DNA of 14,814 nt, taken from contig NZ_JBHLWN010000066.1 of assembly GCF_042432825.1 (NCBI RefSeq), positions 1-14,814 on the forward strand, read 5' to 3'. Position numbers and translations under genes: made by a program. Numbering within the stretch: the first letter of the stretch is position 1; the number at the start of each line of letters is the position of its first letter. Below, piece after piece: positions 7,471-14,362 of the stretch. Below the pieces are notes generated by a model that had not been told where the DNA came from, searched no databases, and saw only the letters and a list, made by a program, of their open reading frames with translations. Origin of the DNA: Gordoniibacillus chartarius. Its GTDB lineage: Bacteria > Bacillota > Bacilli > Paenibacillales > NBRC-103111.

Positions 7471-7497
7471 CCATGGACGTTGGTGTCCATGGTCTTT
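7471..7497 (+). terminator. Hairpin with short T-run after the slipin fragment
   Basis: CCATGGAC (7471-7478) pairs perfectly with GTCCATGG (7485-7492) around a six-base loop, then TCTTT. The T-run is short, so termination may be partial. Confidence 0.55.
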
Positions 7498-7587
7498 GTA
7501 GCTAATGGGCAGTTTTATGCAACGGCAAGGGGATTACATTTTATGGTATATTAGTTTTAAGATTCAATTCGGTAAGGGGGGAATACT

Positions 7588-7869
7588 GTGGATCGGAATA
7601 AAGTCTTTGTACTTATTATTATGATTTGGATTACATTCTTAACAACTTGGGCTGTAAACCATATAACATCTGCACTTGATAATAACGATGTAGTAACTGT
7701 CCATGGTGTTCCTGTTCAACCAATACCTCCGCAAATTTCCACAATACAGATGGATAAAGATACGGTATGGGTTATTGATGTAAACCAAGCCTACATAAAA
7801 GTAATTACCCGTGATCAGAATGGTTATTATCATTTAAAGCAATCACCATTGTCTATCGAGAATCAGTGA
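7588..7869 (+). CDS. Small single-pass membrane protein of unknown function
   Basis: 93 residues from a GTG start, with GGGGGG seven to twelve bases upstream. Residues 5-24 (VFVLIIMIWITFLTTWAV) form one membrane helix after a short MDRNK head. The ~65-residue remainder has a Pro-rich linker (VPVQPIPPQ) and a beta-like tail with alternating hydrophobics (DTVWVIDVNQAYIKVITRD). Topology is probably tail-outside. An extended -10 (TGGTATATT, 7544-7552) lies upstream, but no good -35. I do not recognise the family. Codon use is AT-rich compared with the genes at 2678-6864. Confidence 0.65.
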   Translation: MDRNKVFVLIIMIWITFLTTWAVNHITSALDNNDVVTVHGVPVQPIPPQISTIQMDKDTVWVIDVNQAYIKVITRDQNGYYHLKQSPLSIENQ

Positions 7870-7870
7870 A

Positions 7871-7898
7871 CGTTACTAACGGAAACGTTAGTTTAACG
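7871..7898 (+). repeat. Perfect hairpin with GAAA tetraloop
   Basis: ACTAACG (7875-7881), loop GAAA, CGTTAGT (7886-7892). The stem can extend through CGTT (7871-7874) and AACG (7895-7898) past a TT bulge. It begins two bases after the stop codon of the 93-residue protein, so it sits at the 3' end of that mRNA. Confidence 0.6.
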
Positions 7899-7902
7899 AA
7901 CC

Positions 7903-7939
7903 AGGAACTGTTTGCCGCCGCGGCAGTTGCTCCTTTTTT
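7903..7939 (+). terminator. Intrinsic terminator after the 93-residue protein
   Basis: AGG/AACTG on the left pair with CAGTT/CCT on the right around an inner GCCG...CGGC stem, with one bulge, followed by six T (7934-7939). Confidence 0.65.
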
Positions 7940-7960
7940 GCATTAAGCGGGCAGGATAAC

Positions 7961-8252
7961 ATGGAATTGTTCATGAATTTAATACGATTGCCGGGTTTTT
8001 GGGGAAAGGGTACCTTTCCAGCAATGAACAGCGCACATCTTATATTGGACGCCCGAACAAGGGGAAGATATTATCACTTTTCTTGTGGATACACATTCAG
8101 TTATCGAGATTGAATTGGATCGCTACGATGATAATTTAGCTCCGATAGTAAATGTGTACTCAGTAGAGAATTTCATTAAGGGACGCAGTAGAACGAATCA
8201 GATTAAAATGGCTGTAGCTTTGGATTTAGCCGAGTACGAGCTGAAGATTTGA
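7961..8252 (+). pseudogene. Orphan coding fragment, apparently frameshifted
   Basis: A frame open from 8028 to the stop at 8250-8252 has no good start codon but reads like real protein: YWTPEQGEDIITFLVDTHSV, then IEIELDRYDD, and ends KMAVALDLAEYELKI. Upstream, an ATG at 7961 opens a different frame (MELFMNLIRLPGFWGKGTF) that runs out at 8113. The two frames overlap and may be halves of one gene joined by a frameshift near 8000-8030. The family is not recognised. It lies in an otherwise gene-free stretch (7940-8356), where nothing else was seen. Confidence 0.35.
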
Positions 8253-8356
8253 AAGTAAGATTGCACTAACGGGCAGCAGTTATGTATAGAGAAAATAAAT
8301 TTATTAACCAAATATATTTTTAGGATTGATATATCAGGAAGGAGGGGTAACTTAAG

Positions 8357-8923
8357 ATGCTGAAATATTGGGCAGAGAATCAAAATTGGGCTAAACTAAC
8401 ACCTTGGATGGGGTTCATTACCATTGTAATGCTGTTCTGGACATTCAGTCCTGCCGACACGATATTCTGGGCATTGATCAACATCCCATTATATTTGTTT
8501 CATCAAACCGAGGAGCATTATTGGCCGGGTGGCTTTAAGGATTACTTTAATCGAGTCGTGAACGGGTTGCCGGAGGGTGACGAGGCTTTAACGGATGAGA
8601 AAGTGTTTTGGATTAATATTATTCTAGTATGGCTAGCGTTCCTAATTTTCGGACTTTTATGTATCGTAAATATCGGCTTTGGCTTGTTAATTGTCATTTT
8701 TAGCTTGATGAACTGCTCCACCCATATTTATACAGGAATTAAATATAGAGAATGGAATCCGGGTCTAGTAATGGCAAGTCTTCAGTTCATTGCATCCATT
8801 TATGGTGCATATGTGATTACGGCTAAAGGCATTTCCCATCCAATGATCTGGTGGATTGGCTCGGTTTTATTTTCGGTTCTTGTTCATGCAATCTTATTTA
8901 AGTTTGTGATGGGTAAGAAATAG
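8357..8923 (+). CDS. HXXEE domain membrane protein
   Basis: 188 residues with GGAGGGG about ten bases before the ATG. The H-x-x-E-E motif is HQTEE (H49, E52, E53), followed by HYWPGGF as in the family. There are about four or five hydrophobic segments (roughly 16-30, 35-48, 85-115, 118-135 and 140-185), so it is an integral membrane protein. The biochemical role of this family is unknown; the motif could bind metal, which is speculation. It is followed 54 bases later by an NAD(P)-binding protein on the same strand with no terminator between, so the two may be co-transcribed. Base composition is AT-rich. Confidence 0.85.
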   Translation: MLKYWAENQNWAKLTPWMGFITIVMLFWTFSPADTIFWALINIPLYLFHQTEEHYWPGGFKDYFNRVVNGLPEGDEALTDEKVFWINIILVWLAFLIFGLLCIVNIGFGLLIVIFSLMNCSTHIYTGIKYREWNPGLVMASLQFIASIYGAYVITAKGISHPMIWWIGSVLFSVLVHAILFKFVMGKK

Positions 8924-8977
8924 GTCGGAGAGCATCTGAACTGCAATATTTCTATACGCAAGAGGAGGTTCGTTCTC

Positions 8978-9598
8978 ATGAATATATTAATTTTGGGTGC
9001 AACTGGACGAGTTGGAGGTCAAATCGTCACATATGCCCTTCATGACGGACATCATGTTACTGTATTAGTTCGCACTCCCGAGAAGATTCAAATCAATCAT
9101 GAAAAGTTAACAATAATTCAAGGTAATGTTTTAAATAAAGATGATATTGCACGTGCAACACATGGGATTGATGTAGTTATTAGTGCACTAAATACAGATG
9201 GGACAACGACTCTATCGGAAAGTATGCCACTAATTATCGAAGCAATGCAAAACAAAGGAATACAACGAATTATTACTATAGGAACTGCCGGTATCCTGCA
9301 AAGTAGAACCGCTCCAAATTTACTGCGTTATCAGTCCAGTGAATCAAGACGTAAGTTAGTCCGTGCAGCAGAGGAACATCATAAAGTTTACGATATGCTA
9401 AAACAATCAACACTCGAATGGACTATTGTCTGTCCTACGTATTTGCCGGATGGAGAACGTGTAGGGAAATATCGGGTGGAGCGAAATTTTTTGCCGGAAG
9501 ATGGTGTTGAAATATCCGTCTCGGATACAGCAGAATTTACATACAGCCAAATAAAAAATAGCGACTTTATAAAATCACGCGTGGGTATCGCTTACTGA
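8978..9598 (+). CDS. NmrA/YwnB-like NAD(P)-binding oxidoreductase
   Basis: 206 residues, with AGAGGAGG upstream of the ATG. The dinucleotide-binding loop is GATGRVGG (7-14) after the first beta strand, and VLVRTPEK follows at the second, where Arg is often seen in NADPH-preferring members. The fold is an atypical short-chain dehydrogenase (NAD(P)H-binding, PF13460-like), close in length to Bacillus YwnB. The segment LEWTIVCPTYLPDGERVGKY matches the usual 'W.i.RP..L' strand. There is no classical YxxxK catalytic pair in the usual place, as is common for this group, so the substrate cannot be predicted. A cytoplasmic redox or stress role is a guess. Confidence 0.85.
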   Translation: MNILILGATGRVGGQIVTYALHDGHHVTVLVRTPEKIQINHEKLTIIQGNVLNKDDIARATHGIDVVISALNTDGTTTLSESMPLIIEAMQNKGIQRIITIGTAGILQSRTAPNLLRYQSSESRRKLVRAAEEHHKVYDMLKQSTLEWTIVCPTYLPDGERVGKYRVERNFLPEDGVEISVSDTAEFTYSQIKNSDFIKSRVGIAY

Positions 9599-9646
9599 TG
9601 CAAGAGTAGGATACTTAACGAAAACCAGGCCAAATTTAATTGAGCT

Positions 9647-9677
9647 AAAAATCATATGATTTTGTATGATCATTTTT
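9647..9677. terminator. Weak AT-rich hairpin between convergent genes
   Basis: AAAAATCATA (9647-9656) can pair with TATG-ATCATTTTT (9665-9677) with a bulge. It has A-runs and T-runs on both sides, so it could act for the gene at 8978 and the HxlR gene. The stem is weak. Confidence 0.35.
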
Positions 9678-9712
9678 ACGGTCTTAAGGGCGGCGTTGAA
9701 TATTGTACAGTC

Positions 9713-10084
9713 TTAAAACTTCTCCAAAACCTTGTATTTGTCGCCATAAACCTTTTCCAGATGATCCTCTCCCCAATAGCATAAAAGGTCAAGCGCGGGC
9801 TTTAATCCCCAGCCGTAGGGAGTTAACTTATACTCCACTTTAGGTGGGATCTCTTCATAAACCTTTCTTGCAACAATATCATCCTTTTCCAAGCCCCTTA
9901 GTTGAGTGGTCAGCATTTTTTGCGTAATGCCGGGCATTAACCGGCGAAGCTCTGAGGAACGTTTCGGTCCTGTCATCAAATGATAGATGATTAAAGGCTT
10001 CCATTTCCCCCCCATTACTTCCAATGCCGCCTCCACTCCAACCTTATACTTCTTTCGAACGCTATTCGCCTTCTTTTCAGTCAT
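9713..10084 (-). CDS. HxlR family transcriptional regulator
   Basis: 123 residues from the ATG at 10084, which has GGAGGG seven bases upstream; a start 12 codons earlier lacks such a site. HxlR proteins are winged-helix dimers, often sensors of quinones, aldehydes or oxidants. Family marks are present: ALEVMGGKWKPLIIYHL (helix 1-2), RSSELRRLMPGITQKMLTTQ (helix-turn-helix), LRGLEKDDIV, then the wing PPKVEYKLTPYG. The N-terminal cysteine used by YodB-type redox sensors is absent; the only Cys is in LLCYWGE. Sensing may therefore use another ligand. It is divergent from a flavodoxin-fold NAD(P)H oxidoreductase, the classic arrangement for this family, which suggests that gene is its target. Confidence 0.9.
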   Translation of the reverse strand: MTEKKANSVRKKYKVGVEAALEVMGGKWKPLIIYHLMTGPKRSSELRRLMPGITQKMLTTQLRGLEKDDIVARKVYEEIPPKVEYKLTPYGWGLKPALDLLCYWGEDHLEKVYGDKYKVLEKF

Positions 10085-10150
10085 CTTATATCCCTCCGTT
10101 AAAAGGATGTGTTTTGCCAAGAACTTAACTTCTGGGGCATTTATCTAGGG

Positions 10151-10234
10151 TACTTCCATGTTCCTATGGCACCCGTATGATCCTATAGAACTTAAAAGTG
10201 CGTACTTCCAGGTTATTTTTGTACTGTTTATAAT
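10151..10234 (+). promoter_or_regulatory. Promoter and repeated element between HxlR gene and oxidoreductase
   Basis: TATAAT (10229-10234) with TTCCAG 17 bases upstream (10206-10211) would start RNA near 10241 and supports the oxidoreductase start at 10296. TACTTCCA occurs at 10151-10158 and again at 10203-10210, 52 bases apart (about five helical turns). The second copy completes AAGTGCGTACTT, a near-palindrome overlapping the -35. These are candidate HxlR operator sites. Confidence 0.5.
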
Positions 10235-10295
10235 AGCATCAGCCGTTGAGCATGGCTACAAATTAGCTGTTCAGAAAGGTAGTGATGATACAAGC

Positions 10296-10880
10296 ATGAG
10301 AGTATTATGCGTTGTTTCGCACCCAAGGAAAGATTCCCTGACCTTCAAGGTTGCCGATCGTTTCGTACAAGGTCTTGCCGAGGCTGGCCACGACTATGAG
10401 ATATTGGATTTACACGGGATCGGGTTTGACCCGGTTTTACAAGGAGTAGATGAACCTGATTGGTCAGCAGCGGAACAGACCTTTTCTCCTGAGGTGGAAA
10501 GGGAAATAAGGCGTATGAAGGAGCATGATGCTTTGGCATTTATTTTCCCGGTTTGGTGGTGGCATTTGCCAGCCATGCTAAAAGGTTATATTGACCGTGT
10601 ATGGAACAATGGATTTGCGTACGGTTCGAACCAGCTTCATCATCAGCATGTCGTGTGGATTGGTTTGGCGGGCGTTTCCAAAGAACAGATGAAAAAGCGC
10701 AGCTATGATGAAATGATTACTCATCTGCTCAATGTGGGAATTGCGGATTATTGCGGTGTTTCCAATTCCAAGGTTGAATTTTTATACGAGACTCTGGATT
10801 CCAAGCCCATGCATTATGAGATGCTGCTTAACCAAGCTTATCTCTTAGGGTTGAATTATGCCAAGGAACAGCAGTCCTAA
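10296..10880 (+). CDS. Flavodoxin-fold NAD(P)H oxidoreductase
   Basis: Starting at ATG 10296 gives 194 residues, beginning MRVLCVVSHPRKDSLTFKVA, the usual first strand and phosphate loop of the Flavodoxin_2 family (quinone reductase, YwrO, KefF and MdaB relatives). FPVWWWHLPAMLKGYIDRVW (residues 84-103), then NNGFAYG, is the strong family signature around the flavin. An in-frame start at 10158 would add 46 residues that resemble no family member and would include the probable promoter, so I reject it; the ribosome site before 10296 is weak, however. These cytoplasmic FMN/FAD enzymes reduce quinones or nitro compounds by two electrons. Divergent HxlR gene suggests substrate-induced expression. 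Confidence 0.88.
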   Translation: MRVLCVVSHPRKDSLTFKVADRFVQGLAEAGHDYEILDLHGIGFDPVLQGVDEPDWSAAEQTFSPEVEREIRRMKEHDALAFIFPVWWWHLPAMLKGYIDRVWNNGFAYGSNQLHHQHVVWIGLAGVSKEQMKKRSYDEMITHLLNVGIADYCGVSNSKVEFLYETLDSKPMHYEMLLNQAYLLGLNYAKEQQS

Positions 10881-10984
10881 GTTAATTATAAGCTTTACGA
10901 AGTCGTAAATGCGCTAACTCCATAAAGTGATTTTCACCTTTACGTCTTTCGTATCCGAATTCGGCCGCGGCGTAAAAATAATTA

Positions 10985-11027
10985 ACAACAAAAGCCTACC
11001 CTCCAATTGCGGATAGGCTTTTGTTGT
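10985..11027. terminator. Bidirectional intrinsic terminator
   Basis: ACAACAAAAGCCTA (10985-10998) pairs perfectly with TAGGCTTTTGTTGT (11014-11027). T-rich tracts follow on both strands. It lies between the convergent oxidoreductase and MarR genes. Confidence 0.9.
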
Positions 11028-11064
11028 ATTTTGCGAAGATCCCCGAAATCCCAGGCGGAATTCT

Positions 11065-11559
11065 TTAAGGAGCGCTATCGTGCTCTTTCTTCAGCATGTT
11101 CATCTCAGCTAATGTCATCTCGTTGCACTGCTTGATAAATCCAAGAATCAATTGCAGCTCCTGATCTGTATATTGGGAGATGATTCGGAGTGTTGATTGC
11201 ATGACCGATTGGAACATAGGTGAAATTTGAGCAGATCCCTCCGGTACGGGCTTGACGACTACGCGTCTTCGATCATTCGGATCCTTGTCCCTAACCACGT
11301 AACCTGCTTGCTCCAACCGGTCGATTACACTGGTTACAGCTCCCGTTGTAAGACCGGTTAGCTGTGCCAGCTGTCCGGCTGTAACGGGTCCGGAACGATT
11401 CAGGTAATCCAAACATTTGTGATCGGTGGCATTCAACCCTAGCCTTTCAGAGATGAATTGATGAAACATGACGGCGCGTGCGCTGTTTTGCCTTAATTCA
11501 TACAGTAAATCTTGCTGTAATTTCGAAAGTTCGGTGGAAGGAAAATCTCCACTTGACAT
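11065..11559 (-). CDS. MarR family transcriptional regulator
   Basis: 164 residues, with GGGGG seven bases before the ATG. The winged helix-turn-helix is clear: VTAGQLAQLTGLTTGAVTSV (59-78, the latter half is the recognition helix), IDRLEQAGYVVR, and the wing DKDPNDRRRVVV with the conserved D-x-R-R pattern. Flanking helices at both ends would form the dimer. MarR proteins usually repress a neighbouring gene and themselves, and release DNA on binding a small aromatic ligand or on oxidation. The only Cys residues (C49 in HKCLDY and one in KQCNEM) are not in a known sensor pattern. The promoter side carries a dense set of inverted repeats, fitting autoregulation and possibly control of the divergent gene at 11793. 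Confidence 0.92.
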   Translation of the reverse strand: MSSGDFPSTELSKLQQDLLYELRQNSARAVMFHQFISERLGLNATDHKCLDYLNRSGPVTAGQLAQLTGLTTGAVTSVIDRLEQAGYVVRDKDPNDRRRVVVKPVPEGSAQISPMFQSVMQSTLRIISQYTDQELQLILGFIKQCNEMTLAEMNMLKKEHDSAP

Positions 11560-11574
11560 ACCAGTACCCCCAAG

Positions 11575-11639
11575 TTAAGATGAATACATCTTAATGAATC
11601 AAGATAATTAAATCATCAAGAAAAATAGTGAATTAAGAT
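11575..11639. promoter_or_regulatory. Palindrome array, probable MarR operators
   Basis: TTAAGATG-AATA-CATCTTAA (11575-11594) is a perfect inverted repeat. It overlaps a second, imperfect one, ATCTTAATGAATCAAGAT (11588-11605). A further TTAAGAT lies at 11633-11639 and ATCAAGA at 11614-11621. All sit just upstream of the MarR start, which is where an autorepressor would bind. Confidence 0.7.
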
Positions 11640-11792
11640 TTTTCTGGCCCAAGTATATCACAAGTTATCTGAATGACCAAGGGCGACGGGCGGGAAATGA
11701 TCGCCAATGGCAATAATTGAAAAGTCGGCAAAGGGTTCAAATTCAAGCGAATGGACGTCGGTGAAAAAAATGATGACAAGGAGAAGATGAAC

Positions 11793-12236
11793 GTGGTAAT
11801 GAAGCATGCGCAGGATATGGACGAAATCGAGTTCCTTTTTCAAAAGTTGAAAACCGCATGGGATCAGGGGGACGGAACGGCTTACGGTTCTTGCTTCACG
11901 GAAGATGCCGACTATGTGACGTTTCAGGGAGAACATTTGATGGGGAGAAAAGCGATTGCCGAATCCCATCAAGAACTATGGAGAAGTGTGCTGAGAGGGT
12001 CAACGTTAGACGGGGAGATCAAAAATATCCGTTTCATTTCGCCGGAGATGGCGATCTTTCACGGACTTGGGGCCGTCAAATTAAGATGGCAAAAGAATGC
12101 CCCAAGCAAGAGAGACTCCATCAATACCAACGTCGTTGTGAAACAGAATGGCAAGTGGATGATAGCGGCATTTCATAATAGCAGGATCTCTGGGCCTAGC
12201 CTGATGCAAAAGCTATTCATGAAATTAAGCAAATAA
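11793..12236 (+). CDS. SgcJ/EcaC-type NTF2-like (SnoaL/DUF4440) protein
   Basis: The likely start is GTG 11793, nine bases after AAGGAG; ATG codons at 11751, 11787 and 11799 are alternatives, but their spacing to a ribosome site is worse. About 147 residues. The cone-shaped NTF2-like fold is shown by FLFQKLKTAWDQGDGTAYGS, then CFTEDADYVTFQGEHLMGRK, AIAESHQELW, and the final strands (NTNVVVKQNGKWMIAAFHNS). These match the conserved family named after SgcJ/EcaC. Members are small ligand-binding or isomerase-like proteins; most have no known substrate. A short basic tail (LMQKLFMKLSK) follows the fold. It is divergent from the MarR gene and shares its operator region, so it may be the regulated target. 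Confidence 0.82.
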   Translation: MVMKHAQDMDEIEFLFQKLKTAWDQGDGTAYGSCFTEDADYVTFQGEHLMGRKAIAESHQELWRSVLRGSTLDGEIKNIRFISPEMAIFHGLGAVKLRWQKNAPSKRDSINTNVVVKQNGKWMIAAFHNSRISGPSLMQKLFMKLSK

Positions 12237-12344
12237 CGAGGAAAGGAGCGGGAATCAAGTATAATCCCGAATGGAGTGGGCTAAAGTGTTCCATAATAGG
12301 GGTTACATGTATGCAAAAAGTTGTTTAAACAAAGGGGTTTCTTT

Positions 12345-13790
12345 ATGGATGAACGAAGATTTAAGGATTATAAATTAAGCGAGGATATTCTCCGTGCGTT
12401 GGATAGCTTGGGATATCAAAAGCCCACGGAAGTTCAAAGCAGCGTGATCCCCTCTGCGCTTGAAAAGAAGGATATGATCGTGAAATCCCGCACGGGCAGC
12501 GGAAAAACCGCGGCTTACGGGATTCCGATCTGCGAAATGGTGGAATGGGAAGGGAATCGGCCGCAAGCTTTGATTTTGACGCCGACGCGCGAGCTTGCCG
12601 ATCAGGTCAAACAGGACATCATGAATATCGGCACATATAAACGCATCAAGGCAATCGCGATTTACGGGAAGCAGCCTTTTGCCAGACAAAAGACGCAACT
12701 GACGTACAGAAATCACGTTATCGTCGGTACGCCGGGTCGGGTGATGGATCATATCGAGAAACAAACCATCGACTTGGAGCAAGTGAGGTTTCTTGTCATT
12801 GATGAAGCCGACGAGATGCTGAACATGGGATTTATTGAACAGGTGGAGAAAATTATCCGCGAACTGCCTAAGGACCGTATGACCATGCTTTTCTCCGCGA
12901 CGCTGCCCAAAGATGTCAAGAATTTATGCCACCGATTTATGAATCATCCGTTGGATATCGAGATAAAGAGCGAAGGGAAAGCGACAAATCAAATCGAGCA
13001 TTCGCTCTATATGGTGAAGGACGAGAACAAACTCCATTTACTCCGGGCCGTCACCGTGGTCGATAATCCGGACAGTTGTATTATCTTTTGCCGAACACAG
13101 ACCAGAGTCGAGATTGTGTTTCAAGAATTAGACAAGTGGGGATACCCATGTAACAGAATTCATGGGGGAATGGAGCAGGACGAACGCTCGCAAGTGATGA
13201 ACGCGTTCAAGCAAGGGGAATTCCGCTATTTGATTGCGACGGATGTAGCCGCGAGAGGAATTGATATCGAAAGCATCAGTCTTGTACTTAACTACGACCT
13301 TCCGTTAGAGAATGAAAGCTATGTGCACCGGACGGGTCGAACGGGAAGGGCCGGCCATTCCGGGAAAGCGATCTCCTTCGCGACGCCGAATGAGGAGAAA
13401 TTCGTTCTCAGCATTGAAAAATATATCGGGTTCGAGATACCTAGGAAAACAATTCCTTCAAAAGAAGCGGTGACACAGGGGAAGGCTGCTTTCGAAGCGA
13501 AGATGAGGAAGCAGACAGCCATTAAAAAGGACAGGAACTCCCTAGCGGGTCAAGTCATGAAGCTGTATTTTAACGGTGGGAAGAAAAAGAAGATTAGAGC
13601 TGTGGACTTTGTCGGCACCATTGCCAAAATCGAAGGCGTATCTGCGGAGGACATCGGGATTATCACGATAGAGGATAATGCCTCCTATGTGGATATTCTC
13701 AACGGCAAAGGCCGCCTGGTGCTTCATATGATGAAGGATACAACGATCAAAGGAAAACTTCTTAAGGTGCAAGAAGCGGACAGGAAATAA
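12345..13790 (+). CDS. dbpA: DEAD-box RNA helicase DbpA (YxiN type)
   Basis: Starting at ATG 12345, with AAAGGGG eight bases upstream, gives 481 residues, close to the Bacillus protein; a TTG at 12321 is less likely. All motifs are present: Q motif (GYQKPTEVQ), Walker A (SRTGSGKT), PTRELADQ, TPGR, DEAD (153-156), SAT (184-186), IIFCRTQ, ATDVAARGID and HRTGRTGRAG. Residues ~405-481 form the DbpA-type RRM-like RNA-binding domain (LYFNGGKKKKIRAVDFVG, then IGIITIEDNASYVDIL). In studied family members this domain binds hairpin 92 of 23S rRNA and the enzyme helps late 50S ribosome assembly, using ATP in the cytoplasm. A cold-shock gene follows, which fits a role at low temperature. No clear promoter is seen. 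Confidence 0.93.
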   Translation: MDERRFKDYKLSEDILRALDSLGYQKPTEVQSSVIPSALEKKDMIVKSRTGSGKTAAYGIPICEMVEWEGNRPQALILTPTRELADQVKQDIMNIGTYKRIKAIAIYGKQPFARQKTQLTYRNHVIVGTPGRVMDHIEKQTIDLEQVRFLVIDEADEMLNMGFIEQVEKIIRELPKDRMTMLFSATLPKDVKNLCHRFMNHPLDIEIKSEGKATNQIEHSLYMVKDENKLHLLRAVTVVDNPDSCIIFCRTQTRVEIVFQELDKWGYPCNRIHGGMEQDERSQVMNAFKQGEFRYLIATDVAARGIDIESISLVLNYDLPLENESYVHRTGRTGRAGHSGKAISFATPNEEKFVLSIEKYIGFEIPRKTIPSKEAVTQGKAAFEAKMRKQTAIKKDRNSLAGQVMKLYFNGGKKKKIRAVDFVGTIAKIEGVSAEDIGIITIEDNASYVDILNGKGRLVLHMMKDTTIKGKLLKVQEADRK

Positions 13791-13810
13791 TGCACAGCCT
13801 AAGATATGGC

Positions 13811-13836
13811 CTCGGCGACGACTCGCCGGGTCTTTT
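13811..13836 (+). terminator. Intrinsic terminator of dbpA
   Basis: CTCGGCGA (13811-13818) pairs with TCGCCGGG (13823-13830, one T-G pair) around CGAC, followed by TCTTTT. Confidence 0.8.
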
Positions 13837-13908
13837 CGTAACGGGGTAAGTTTGATTATTCGCTGTTAGGACTGTTACGGTGACCCGTACCACAATGATC
13901 TCGAATGC

Positions 13909-13937
13909 TTGCCTTTCGGCGCTGGCTGTGTTATGAT
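13909..13937 (+). promoter_or_regulatory. Promoter of the cold-shock gene
   Basis: TTGCCT (13909-13914), a 17-base spacer, and TATGAT (13932-13937) preceded by TG one base upstream (extended -10). RNA would start near 13944, leaving a leader of about 130 bases before the ATG, long as is typical for cold-shock mRNAs. Confidence 0.7.
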
Positions 13938-13962
13938 AAAAACAGTTATTTAAATGAAAACC

Positions 13963-14030
13963 AATTCACATATTGAAAAGGGTCTCATTTTATGATGGTA
14001 CTTTTTTCAATGTGTGAATTTTTTTATTTT
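13963..14030 (+). promoter_or_regulatory. Long leader hairpin followed by T-run upstream of csp
   Basis: AATTCACATATTGAAAAG (13963-13980) pairs with CTTTTTTCAATGTGTGAATT (14001-14020), one mismatch plus two extra T on the right arm, around a 20-base loop that holds a small TCAT/ATGA stem. The right arm runs into a T-rich tract (14019-14030). The shape is that of an intrinsic terminator or attenuator, lying 45 bases before the csp ATG. Being AT-rich it should be sensitive to temperature; that role is inference. Confidence 0.65.
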
Positions 14031-14074
14031 AACGGAAAATGATCATGTTAAATTTATTTTTGGAGGTAACAAAT

Positions 14075-14278
14075 ATGCAAACAGGTACAGTGAAATGGTT
14101 CAACAGTGAAAAAGGCTTCGGGTTTATTGAAGTCGAAGGCGGGAACGACGTTTTCGTACATTTTAGCGCGATCCAAGGCGATGGGTACAAATCGTTGGAC
14201 GAAGGTCAACGAGTTCAGTTCAATGTGGTACAAGGTAATCGCGGACCGCAAGCAGAGAACGTTACAAAAATTTATTAA
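14075..14278 (+). CDS. Cold-shock protein, CspA family
   Basis: 67 residues from ATG 14075, with GGAGG eight bases upstream; an in-frame ATG at 14039 is not used by the family. A single five-stranded OB-fold cold-shock domain: MQTGTVKWFNSEKGFGFIEV contains RNP1 (KGFGFIEV), and DVFVHFSAI is RNP2, with the aromatic residues that stack on single-stranded RNA. The end is the usual GPQAENVTKIY. These proteins melt RNA structure and aid translation in the cold. The long structured leader suggests control after transcription start. The symbol is left blank because several csp paralogues are usually present and this one cannot be told apart from sequence alone. Confidence 0.95.
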   Translation: MQTGTVKWFNSEKGFGFIEVEGGNDVFVHFSAIQGDGYKSLDEGQRVQFNVVQGNRGPQAENVTKIY

Positions 14279-14287
14279 GCTAAAGCG

Positions 14288-14325
14288 AGGCTGCTCCTAA
14301 AACGTTGGGAGCAGCCTTTTCTTTT
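14288..14325 (+). terminator. Intrinsic terminator of csp
   Basis: AGGCTGCTCC (14288-14297) pairs with GGAGCAGCCT (14308-14317), followed by TTTTCTTTTT-like tract. Confidence 0.92.
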
Positions 14326-14362
14326 TGAAGGAGCCAATACATTTCTGAAAGGGAGTGGGTCA

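Noticed and set aside
10158..10295. A 46-residue N-terminal extension of the oxidoreductase with a hydrophobic segment
   Set aside because: It is absent from the family, and the probable promoter and operator lie inside it.
10894..10909. TTTACG-AAGT-CGTAAA hairpin after the oxidoreductase gene
   Set aside because: Short stem without a T-run; the strong terminator at 10985-11027 explains transcript ending.
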